From Eutreptiella sp. 'Long Island Sound 2002' (Eukaryota; Euglenozoa; Euglenophyceae; Eutreptiales; Eutreptiaceae), in NCBI GenBank assembly GCA_964036045.1, contig OZ038379.1, forward strand, positions 17,517,017-17,581,016: DNA of 64,000 nucleotides, read 5' to 3'. The notes beneath the pieces were generated by a model that did not search any database, was not told the DNA's origin, and saw only the letters and a program-made list of their open reading frames with translations. Positions 10,551-21,000 of the stretch are shown one piece after another (the stretch's first letter is position 1; every line of letters starts with the position of its first letter). The position numbers and the translations under genes are program-made.

Positions 10551-13500
10551 TACATGAGTCAGACGGTAGCCTATCAAGTTCGTGCATCAGAGGCCCCGGG
10601 TGAATCAATAGTCAGGGGGTAGCCTATCAAGTTCGTGCATCAGAGGCCCTGGTAAATCAATAGTCAGGGGGTAGCCTATCAAGTTCGTGCATCAGAGGCC
10701 CCTGATAAATCGATCGTCAGGGGGTAGCCTATCAAGTTCGTGCATCAGAGGCCCCTGGTAAATCAATAATCAGGGGATAGCCTATCAAGTTTGTGCATCA
10801 GAGGCCGCTGGCAAATCAATAGTCAGGGGGTAGCCTATCAAGTTCGTGCATCAGAGGCCCTTGTTGACTCAATAATCAGGGGGTAGCCTATCAAGTTCGT
10901 GCATCAGAGGCCCCCGGTAAATCAATAATCAGGGGGTAGCCTATCAAGTTCGTGCATGAGAGGCCCCTGGTAAATCAATAGTCAGGGGGTAGCCTATCAG
11001 GTTCGTGCATCAGAGGCCCTGGGTAAACCAATAGTCAGGGGGTGGCCTATCAAGTTCGTGCATCAGAGGCCCCCGGTAAATGAACAATCAGGGGGTAGCC
11101 TATCAAGTTCGTGCATCAGAGGCCCCTGGTAAGTCAATAGTCAGGGGGTGGCCCATCAAGTTCGTGCATCAGAGGCCCCTGGTAAATCGATAATCAGGGG
11201 GTAGCCTATCAAGTCCGTGCATCAGAGGCCCTTGTTGACTCAATAATCAGGGGGTAGCCTATCAAGTTCGTGCATCAGAGGCCCCCGGTAAATCAATAAT
11301 CAGGGGGTAGCCTATCAAGTTCGTGCATCAGAGGCCCTGGTAAATCAATAGTGAGGGGGTGGCCTATCAAGTTCGTGCATCAGAGGCCCCCAGTAAATGA
11401 ACAGTCAGGGGGTAGCCCATCAAGTTCGTGCATCAGAGGCCCCTGGTAAGTCAATAGTCAGGGGGTGGCCTATCAAGTTCGTGCATCAGAGGCCCCAGGT
11501 AGATCAATAGTCAGGGGGTAGCCTATCAAGTTCGTGCATCAGAGGCCCTTGTTGACTCAATAATCAGGGGGTAGCCTATCACGTTCGTGCATCAGAGGTT
11601 CCTGGTAAATCAATAGTCAGGGGGTAGCCTATCAAGTTCGTGCATCAGAGGGCCTAGGTAGATCAATAGTCAGGGGGTAGCCTATCAAGTTCGTGCATCA
11701 GAGGCCCCCGGTAAATCAATAATCAGGGGGTAGCCTATCAAGTTCGTGCATCAGAGGCCCGTGGTAAATCAATAGTCAGAGGGTAGCCTATCAAGTTCGT
11801 GCATCAGAGGCCCTTGTTAATCAATAGTGAGGGGGTGGTCCATCAAGATCGTGCATCAGAGGCCCCCAGTAAATGAACAGTCAGGGGGTAGTCTATCAAG
11901 GTTGTGCATCAGAGGCCCCTGGTAAGTCAATAGTTAGGGGGTGGCCTATCAAGTTCGTGCATCAGAGGCCCCATGTAGATCAATAGTCAGGGGGTAGCCT
12001 ATCAAGTTCGTGCATCAGAGGCCCTTGTTGACTCAATAATCAGGGGGTAGCCTATCAAGTTCGTGCATCAGAGGCCCCCGGTAAATCAATAGTCAGGGGG
12101 TAGCCTATCAAGTTCGTGCATCAGAGGCCCGTGGTAAATCAATAGTCAGAGGGTAGCCTATCAGGTTCGTGCATCAGAGGCCCTGGTAAATCAATAGTCA
12201 GGGGGTGGCCTATCAAGTTCGTTCATCAGAGGCCCCAAGTAAATGAACAGTCAGGGGGTAGCCTATCACATTCGTGCATCGGAGGCCCCTGGTAAGTCAA
12301 TAGTCAGGGGGTGGCCTATCAAGTTCGTGCATCAGAGGCCCCTGGTAAATCAATAATCAGGGGGTAGCCTATCAAGTTCGTGCATCAGAGGCCCCATGTA
12401 GATCAATAGTCAGGGGGTAGCCTATCAAGTTCGTGCATCAGAGGCCCCCGGTAAATCAATAGTCAGGGGGTAGCCTATCAAGTTCGTGCATCAGAGGCCC
12501 GGGTAAATCAAACGTCAGGGGTTGGCCTATCAAAGTTGTGCATCAGAGGCCCCAAGTAAATGAACAGTCAGAGGGTAGCCTATCAAGTTCGTGCACCAGA
12601 GGCCCTAGGTAGATCAATAGTCAGGGGGTAGCCTAGCAAGTTCGTGCATCAGAGGCCCCCGGTAAATCAATAATCAGCGGGTAGCCTATCAAGTTCGTGC
12701 ATCAGAGGCCCGTGGTAAATCAATAGTCAGAGGGTAGCCTATCAAGTTCGTGCATCAGAGGCCCTTGTTAATCAATAGTGAGGGGGTGGTCCATCAAGAT
12801 CGTGCATCAGAGGCCCCCAGGAAATGAACAGTCAGGGGGTAGTCTATCAAGGTTGTGCATCAGAGGCCCCTGGTAAGTCAATAGTTAGGGGGTGGCCTAT
12901 CAAGTTCGTGCATCAGAGGCCCCCGGTAAATCAATAGTCAGAGGGTAGCCTATCAAGTTCGTGCATCAGAGGCCCTGTTAAATCAAACGTCAGGGGGTGG
13001 CCTATCAAAGTTGTGCATCAGAGGCCCCAAGTAAATGAACAGTCAGAGGGTAGCCTATCAAGTTCGTGCACCAGAGGCCCTAGGTAGATCAATAGTCAGG
13101 GGGTAGCCTATCAAGTTCGTGCATCAGAGGCCCCCGGTAAATCAATAATCAGGGGGTAGCCTATCAAGTTCGTGCATCAGAGGCCCCCGGTAAATCAATA
13201 GTCAGAGGGTAGCCTATCAAGTTCGTGCATCAGAGGCCCTTGTTAATCAATAGTGAGGCGGTGGTCCATCAAGATCGTGCATCAGAGGCCCCCAGGAAGT
13301 GAACAGTCAGGGGGTAGTCTATCAAGGTTGTGCATCAGAGGCCCCTGGTAAGTCAATAGTTAGGGGGTGGCCTATCAAGTTCGTGCATCAGAGGCCCCAT
13401 GTAGATCAATAGTCAGGGGGTAGCCTATCAAGTTCGTGCATCAGAGGCCCTTGTTGACTCAATAATCAGGGGGTAGCCTATCAAGTTCGTGCATCAGAGG

Positions 13501-14116
13501 CCCCCGGTAAATCAATAGTCAGGGGGTAGCCTATCAAGTTCGTGCATCAGAGGCCCGTGGTAAATCAATAGTCAGGGGGTGGCCTATCAAGTTCGTGCAT
13601 CAGAGGCCCCCAGTAAATGAACAGTCAGGGGGTAGCCTATCACATTCGTGCATCAGAGGCCCCTGGTAAGTCAATAGTCAGGGGGTGGCCTATCAAGTTC
13701 GTGCATCAGAGGCCCCTGGTAAATCAATAATCAGGGGGTAGCCTATCAAGTTCGTGCATCAGAGGCCCCATGTAGATCAATAGTCAGGGGGTAGCCTATC
13801 AAGTTCTTGCATCAGAGGCCCCCGGTAAATCAATAGTCAGGGGGTAGCCCATCAAGTTCGTGCATCAGAGGCCCGTGGTAAATCAATAGTCAGAGGGTAG
13901 CCTATCAAGTTCGTGCATCAGAGGCCCTGGTAAATCAAACGTCAGGGGGTGGCCTATCAAAGTTGTGCATCAGAGGCCCCAAGTAAATGAACAGTCAGAG
14001 GGTAGCCTATCAAGTTCGTGCACCAGAGGCCCCAGGTAGATCAATAGTCAGGGGGTAGCCTATCATGTTCGTGCATCAGAGGCCCCTGGTAATTGAATAG
14101 TCAGGGGGTAGCCTAT
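10551..14116. repeat. ~53-bp satellite array, about 67 copies
   Basis: Head-to-tail units built on GGGGGTAGCCTATCAAG, TTCGTGCATCAGAGGCCC and a variable tail (GGTAAATCAATAATCA and similar) fill about 3.57 kb with a period near 53 bp. Variant units recur in order: the rare GGCCCTTGTTAATC unit appears near 11813, 12764 and 13239, spacings of about 951 and 475 bp. This indicates a nine-unit higher-order repeat. The array is interrupted at 14117 by an LTR retrotransposon and resumes for one unit at 17999. No spacers or coding function are evident. Confidence 0.95.
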
Positions 14117-14620
14117 TGTAACTGCGGCCGTCAAACGCTACCATTAGCGACAGAAGCGCTAGTCTACAGAGGTCGCGCCGGGTAATAGTGACCATAATTT
14201 CTCGCCTTTTCTGTGAGCGCTCCTCGGTGCATGCATAATATTTGCGACCTTTCAATGCGTGCATAGTATTCCCGCAAGACGATTCAGCCCCTGATGCTAT
14301 GTATTTATATAGGGTATGATGAGCCCTTGAATTGTCTCTTGCCGTCATTGCTGCTTTTGGTGCCGCCAACAAAACTGCTACTGTGACTGGATCCGGTTCA
14401 CGACATATTTGACTCTTGTACGTTACCGCCGTGGGATATGGGTGTCTTGCATGTACTGCTTTGAGGAGTGTTTTGGCTTCCGGTAAAACCAGCAGGCACC
14501 GGGTGAAACAAGCAAGCAAACAAGCAGCAGGCTTTGCCAATCAAGGAACTCAAGAGACCCGAGAAAAGGAAACAAACAATAGACCTTGCACTTACAAGAC
14601 AATCGTAAGCTGCACTTACA
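14117..14620 (+). repeat. Left LTR
   Basis: A TGTAAC...TTACA terminal repeat. A TATA-like TATTTATATAGGG at about 14302-14314 is the likely start signal for the element transcript. The sequence matches 17495-17998 over its full length with three differences seen. Confidence 0.9.
14302..14314 (+). promoter_or_regulatory. Candidate LTR TATA box
   Basis: TATTTATATAGGG sits near the middle of the LTR, upstream of the gag-like ORF at 14640. The same motif is present in the right LTR (about 17680), where it points toward the MULE transposase gene. Confidence 0.4.
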
Positions 14621-14639
14621 AGACAATTCAAGTCATCAA

Positions 14640-16076
14640 ATGATATCAAGTTCCAAGTCTAAGTGGTGGAAGACCTGGTTCAAGCGCTTTGGTTCAGGCG
14701 CCAAGCGTTGTCCAAATTCGGGTGCTGGTGCGGCACTGCCGAATGTGCACGCCGAAGGTGCTTCTGGACAAGCTGACGTTCATCCGACGTACGGAGACAA
14801 AGGAAGTGTTTTGAAGGTCAGCCAGGATTCGGATGAAGGAAACAATGTTGGTGCAGAGCCAGACAAGACACAACGTCGTCTCCCAGGCGCGCAGCGTCGC
14901 CGTCACAGAAAACAGCCAGAAGGAACAGAAAAAAGGCCAGTTTGCGACGAAGATCTCACACAGGAGCCTATTGCGTTGTTGGCCCATGCAAGAGCCTTGA
15001 CTCAGGCGCCGTTACAACCAGTGCCCCTGTCTCAACCCGCGCCTTACTTCCCTGAACATTTCGTTCGTTCGGATTGTGATGAAACAGAAGTGGACGAACC
15101 AGTGTCTCTCCTTCAGCGGGCGCCACAGGTGACAAGAAATGCCAAGACCTCCTGCCAGCTTTCTGCAGCCGCGCTGAAATGAACTATCGATTTTGAGTCG
15201 GAAGACGTGGTTCCATGGTACGAGGCTCAGAAGGTCCTTACCGTGTTGGTTACAGGGCTCGAACAAGCGTCTCAACAGGCCTGGAACGCAGAAGTCCCCG
15301 AAGTGGAGAGTCAAACAAACTGGCGAGAGGTGATGTTAAAATATTTGAAGGAGTCTGAAGGTTACTCTGATCCACAAGCCTGGTATGAGTCCTCCAACCA
15401 AACTGTCTGGGTGCAACTATCTCCTACTGAAAGAGTGCGCCTCAGGCATGCTTATCCTCGATGGTCAGAATCACAAGCCTGGTGTTGGGCAGCGGAGAAA
15501 ATTCTTGATCAGGAGTATGTGGTTGCACGGGTGGACAGTGACGAAGAACCAGTGTCCAGACCAGAAAACGTTCTTGAAGTGACCGGCACCGAAGTTCTCG
15601 AAGCGACACGCACTGATGACTGGTGGCGTCCTGAGTACGAGGACTGTCTGTCGAACTTTTATGTTCAAGGTGCTACACATTCGGTCAAAAACAAGGAACT
15701 CACAAGAGCGTTGCTACCGTACGAGGGTCCCTTTTTTAAGAGGTTCACGAAAAACATGGTGCAGGGTTTGAACTTCGGTAACGACTGGATTTCTGAAGAG
15801 CTCTTTGAGAGGGTCGTGGGAAAAATTACCCACGCAGAAGAATTACAGGACAAGCCTTTGTGTATTCGTGGCCTTGCTTATTGCCTCTTGACCAGAGAGT
15901 TGCCAAGCAACCATTCGTGCCAACAATTAGTGAATGAGGAGGGAACAACTTGCCTTGAGTACTGGTGGGCGAAGGAGTTGACATCAGTCCTTCGAGATTT
16001 TCGGACCGTGCCATCTTCCAGCAAGAACAAAACAATTCAAAACAAGCGCAAGTCCAAGCAATCAAAGCGTCGCTAA
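14640..16076 (+). pseudogene. Gag-like ORF of the LTR element, split by one TGA
   Basis: The ATG at 14640 opens a 479-codon frame that ends in TAA at 16074-16076. It is interrupted only by TGA at 15180-15182; the frame is identical on both sides. The first part is basic and polar (KWWKTWFKRF near the start, then Arg/Gln/Pro-rich). The second part is acidic and Trp-rich, and the protein ends in a lysine/arginine-rich tail (KNKTIQNKRKSKQSKRR), as expected for a nucleic-acid-binding Gag. I recognise no zinc knuckle, protease, reverse transcriptase or integrase. A nonsense mutation or programmed readthrough would both fit. The Gag role is inferred from its position in the element. Confidence 0.6.
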
Positions 16077-16090
16077 GCCAGCAAGTGGTG

Positions 16091-16455
16091 GGCGACCAGC
16101 CATAAACGCCAGTCAGGAGTACTGCGCGTCAGGCCACAGCTTCACGCATCAGCGCGTCCCAGCGAAGGGCGACCAGCCATAAACGCCAGTCAGGAGTACT
16201 GCGCGTCAGGCAACGGCGTCCAGCATCAGCGCGTCGCAGCGAAGGGCGACCAGCCGTAAACGCCAACGGTTTTCAGCATCAGCGGGTCCCAGCAAAGGGC
16301 AACCAGCCGTAAATGCCAGTCAGGAGTACTGCGCGTCAGGAAACGGCTTCCAGCATCCGCGGGTCCCAGCGAAGGGCAACAGTCTCCAGCATCAGCGCGT
16401 CTCAGCGAAGGGCAACCAGCCGTGAACGACAGTCAGAAAACTGCGCGTCAGGCGA
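16091..16455. repeat. ~77-bp tandem repeat in the LTR element
   Basis: GGCGACCAGCCATAAACGCC-type units start at about 16091, 16168, 16245, 16298, 16375 and 16411. The period is 77 bp with shortened units of 53 and 36 bp. They lie just after the gag-like stop, between the ORF and the right LTR. The rest of 16456-17494 holds (CT)n at about 16565 and AT-rich CAATACAATA/TTCAATTCAA microsatellites (17219-17370), with no recognised gene. Confidence 0.85.
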
Positions 16456-17494
16456 CAGCATAGCCTTGTCGTGGACTCAAGAGCTTGGAGTGCTCTCCAT
16501 GTGCCGTCAAGCATGCGCTCAACAGCGCGCAGCCCCATTCGTTTTGATGCCTGTGGTCACCTCTCTCTCTCTCTCTCTTCATTTCTATATATATTTGTTG
16601 GCGCCAGCCTACAGGAGTGTTGGGAAGCCAAGTGAAGTTTTGATTTTGGCTTTGCTCAATGACGCTCCACCGCCTCCCTGTATGTATCTCTGTCCTGAAA
16701 TAACCTTTGTAAATATCGAAGGTGGTAAGCTCTGTGGGAAGGGTGAAGATTGGGGAGCATGGGCAGTAGCCTCGAGCTTCAGCAACACTACTACGACCCA
16801 GTTGGGTGCGTCCATGTCTCGTTTCTCGGAACTGAGACCATTTTCTTCCTTCAGTGGAGTGACGCCGCACGCTACACACAAGTCTGTGGTAACAGTGTCC
16901 AATACCTAGGGACGTGGGGTTGAGGGACTTGGGGTGTCTTTGACATGGCGCTACATGACCAATTCACTCGACCGCTCACATCAAGGTCCTTATAGGTGAC
17001 AACATGACCAGAACAGGCACACATACCAACCCTACGCGTCACAGGTGCTCCTAATGCCACAGTGAGCTCCATGCGTCCTTCGGTTTTGGAGTGACACCAC
17101 GCCACAGTGGACATGCAAGTGAGACATAGAGGTCGTGGGACTGTGCCAGACTGATGATGTCTTGAGTCATGCGGTTTAAGGAGTAGTTGAAATACGTGGT
17201 GTACAGAATAACCATGTTGTACAATACAATACAATACAGTACAATGTTGTACTGGCATGGTGTGAACGAACCCTATGCGTTCTATTCGATTTGTTCAATT
17301 CAATTTGTTCAATTCAATTCAATTTGTTCAATTTGTTCAATTCAATTGTTCAATTCAATTCAATTTGCGATTGCCTCTAATTTGGGGGACAAGCAGTGGT
17401 ATACCCCATACATGTGCATGTGAGTGCCACGTTTGCCGGCCTCGCTACTCTGTGGGTATCGGCCTTACACCCGTGGGTAAGTCCTGGTAGGGGG

Positions 17495-17998
17495 TGTAAC
17501 TGCGGCCGTCAAACGCTACCATTAGCGACAGAAGCGCTAGTCTACAGAGGTCGCGCCGGGTAATAGTGACCATAATTTCTCGCCTTTTCTGTGAGCGCTC
17601 CTCGGTGCATGCATAATATTTGCGACCTTTCAATGCGTGCATAGTATTCCCGCAAGACAATTCAGCCCCTGATGCTATGTATTTATATAGGGTATGATGA
17701 GCCCTTGAATTGTCTCTTGCCGTCATTGCTGCTTTTGGTGCCGCCAACAACACTGCTACTGTGACTGGATCCGGTTCACGACATATTTGACTCTTGTACG
17801 TTACCGCCGTGGGATATGGGTGTCTTGCATGTACTGCTTTGAGGAGTGTTTTGGCTTCCGGTAAAACCAGCAGGCACCCGGTGAAACAAGCAAGCAAACA
17901 AGCAGCAGGCTTTGCCAATCAAGGAACTCAAGAGACCCGAGAAAAGGAAACAAACAATAGACCTTGCACTTACAAGACAATCGTAAGCTGCACTTACA
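17495..17998 (+). repeat. Right LTR
   Basis: Direct copy of 14117-14620. It ends about 44 bp before the first ATG of the MULE transposase frame, so its TATA-like motif near 17680 could drive that gene. The open frame of the transposase also runs backward into the LTR without a stop. Confidence 0.9.
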
Positions 17999-18060
17999 AG
18001 CCTATCAAGTTCGTGCATCAGAGGACCTTTGTGAATCAATAATGGGGGTTAGCCTCTCAC
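17999..18060. repeat. Right remnant of the 53-bp satellite
   Basis: AGCCTATCAAGTTCGTGCAT and CAGAGG continue the satellite interrupted at 14116. They are followed by a diverged GGGGGTTAGCCTCTCAC start of the next unit. This confirms that the LTR element landed within the array and shows that the array originally abutted the transposase gene. Confidence 0.85.
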
Positions 18061-21000
18061 ATTCATCTCTCGTTGTAGACATGTCCATCTTAATGCTTTT
18101 GCTCTGCGCAATCTGTGATGTCGGCTGGAGCCTTGTGGGGCTGACCATAGTCCTTTATGGTCTCGTTTCGGCCGCTGTTGTTCTCTCCCTTCTCCATCGG
18201 AGGCATCGTAGACACCACCAGCGGCGGCGAAGACGCTCACCGTGTCGACTACTCCACAAGGGACGATGTGCGAGGAAAGAGATCCCCATTTTTGTGTCAC
18301 TCCTCGACAGAACCTTCGTTCTGTGTGTGCCTAAGGATATCAGTGAGGCTGCCATCTCAGATCTGGTGGGGATCATCACTGGTGTGCCCGTTCATGATCA
18401 GCGAATTTGTAGACTTTCATGCAGAACCGGTACCTGGGTCCGTAACGAACGAGTTCTTGTCCTGTTCCGTCTCCGCGGTGGTGTTGCATGGAACTGCATC
18501 CGGCTGCAGGATCAAACCGCAGACTTCCTTCGAACCAACTTTTGGTCCCTCCACGTGTCCATGGGCCACCCTACCACCGCCCCGATGACCTTGCTCTTTG
18601 AGGGTGTATATGACGATCCATTTTATGCGACCTTGAGATCTGTGTCTTCATCAATGTTGGACAACGTCAAAACGGAACCCGCGGAAGTGGCAGTTTCAAG
18701 CAGTGATGTGCTAGGCCCAGAAGCTCTGAGAAGCCCTTCGAATGGTGCATCATCCAGACCTGCCCCCGTAAGAAACCCCGCTGCCATCTTATCTCCAACC
18801 CCGGCATCTGACTCGAGACCCACGGAATCTACGGATCTCGCCCCCTTAATTAAGCATGAGTTTAGTGCCGCTCAGTCACCGCGTTCTGATCCTAAACCTC
18901 ATCCCGACATTCCCCCCCGCAAACGCGTGAAACACGAAGCCCATTGTCCCTCCGAGCACTCCCCCCGACGTGGAGACGAGGTTGGCTGCACCTTCCGGTC
19001 CCACACCGAAGCTGTTGCATACATGAATAAGATTCGGGGGGAGTTGGCCATACATAACAGCGTTACCAGCAAGTCTGCAGGGGGGAGTAATCGGGCACGT
19101 ATTGGTTGTCGCATTTGGGGACGCCTAAAGCAACACGGGCCCCTAAAGGAGACCAGTAGAGCACGCCCAGAAAAGCCTCCCCGGCCTCTCACGAAGTCGG
19201 ATTTGTGTCCATATGGTGCAACGCTAACCCATGATCCTGGCACGGGCCTGTGGAAGCTAACGGAGTGTAATTGGGACCACTCTGACCATTGGTGGCCTGA
19301 CGAGGAGGAGGCCCCCCCACTGGACAAATCAGCCCTCCCTGATGAGCTCTGGCACGACATTGAGCGGGGGTATGAGCACCGTGAAATGCCGGAGCAAATT
19401 CTTGTAAATTTGAGGAACAAATATAGCGAGGACGCGTACCCAGCAATCAAAGGGTTTTCAACCCAGCACATCAGAAATTTTTTCAAGTCCATCGAACGCA
19501 AGATGGGCCCAAATGATCATGCACGTTTGATTAACCACCTGAAAATGCTCAAACAGGCAGATCCTGCCTGGTATTTCAATCATGAAGCCCCTGACCCAGT
19601 CACTGGTGTTGTACGAAGATGGTTTTTTATGACGCCAGAGCAAGTAAAAAACGCCAGAAAATATGCACAAGTCATTTTTGAAGATAACACGTACAAATCG
19701 AATCGGTACGGCGAGGCATTGGCCCTGTTTTGCGGTATCAACGAACATGGCCAAACCCTTCTCCTGGCTCAAGGCTGCATGCCAAGCAGTGAAAATGCAG
19801 AGGATTATGAGTGGCTCTGGCAGGAGTGGATAAAGGCAACCGGTTGTGCACCCCGGGTTTTGTTCAGTGATGCTGCATACGCCCTCTTGGGGTTCGTTCC
19901 CAGGGTCTTCCCCCCGGACCGAACTGCTCACCTTTTTCACATTTACAAAAATCTTACCGAAAACTGCCGAAACTCCCTCGAGCAACACGATTTCAGTGCT
20001 CTTGAGAGCGCCATCCGACAGGTTCAGGAGTGCCCAGATAAGGATGCTGCTGATATTCTCTGGCGCAAAATTCTGGAGGACCCCCGCTGGAAAACTGTCA
20101 AGGACTACCTTGGAGTCAGATCCCCCCTACATCGTCTTGACCGTTGGTGTGTTGCATGGCAGGTAGAAGTTTTTACCTCCGGCTGCAAGTCCACACAGAG
20201 GGCTGAGTCTTTGAATTGCCGCATAAAGCGCCACCTAACTGCAAGAAAAGGTTACTACCACATTTTTTTATCTGTTTTGCACTTGCTCTCCAAGGAGGGC
20301 TATAACCTTGAATATACTGAAATGGTGAATCACCGGCACGCCAATCACCAAATAGATAACCAGACCTTCCCATTCTATGTGAAGTTCGTTTCAGGCAAGG
20401 TGACAAGCTGGGCGTTTGATAGAATGCTCCAGCAAATGAATGCTTCAACTGCGTACCTCGTGCATGAGTATGACGTGTCCAGGGAGGCCCAATATATAGT
20501 TGCTAACAGGGCGGCACCCTTATGGAACTATGATCGACAGTGTCACGATTCACTTGAGACGGAGTTGGTAGACCTACCGAGATTCTGTGCGATCTCCAAT
20601 CGTGTGCACCAAATCCAAGGCAAAAATATAGTTTATGAGGTAAAGCGAAGTAAATCCAGCTGCACTTCGCGTTACATGAACTGTCCACATTATGTTTGTC
20701 TGTTCGAGCCATTGGCTGAGGATGGTGCCGATACGAAGTTTTGGTGTAGTTGTGGACTTGCTGTCCGAGTCGGGCATCCATGTCGTCACTATTTTGCTGT
20801 TTTGCATCATCGGTCATCTTCAGTCGGCTTCCATCTTGGGTTGTTCAATCCAATTTTTATTTTAAAACAATTTCAGACTGCAACTCAGGTCCTTGTCAAT
20901 GCCAAATGCAGCAGCCAACGCCTCCCCCTACCCACAGTGCAGGTACCCGTGGCAATCCATGCTACAGACGATGACATTATATTGACCGACATCTCCTCGT

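Larger units (their letters stand above)
14117..17998 (+). mobile_element. Non-autonomous LTR retrotransposon inserted in the satellite
   Basis: Two direct 504-bp repeats (14117-14620 and 17495-17998), both starting TGTAACTGCGG and ending CTTACA, bracket a 2.87-kb interior. The element sits inside the 53-bp satellite. AGCCTAT lies immediately before it (14110-14116) and after it (17999-18005), so the target duplication is 5-7 bp; two bases are ambiguous because both LTRs are followed by AG. I count three differences between the LTRs, so the insertion is young. GGTAGGGGG just before the right LTR is a plausible polypurine tract. No tRNA-type TGG primer site directly follows the left LTR. The interior encodes only a gag-like ORF and no reverse transcriptase, so mobilisation would need another element. 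Confidence 0.88.

Noticed and set aside
10176-10622. Proline-rich 148-aa ORF
   Set aside because: Encoded by poly-C low-complexity DNA running into the satellite; no sign of a gene.
10551-14116. CRISPR-like array
   Set aside because: Repeats are directly adjacent and the whole 53-bp unit is conserved, with no unique spacers. The context is eukaryotic with LTR elements, so it is a satellite.
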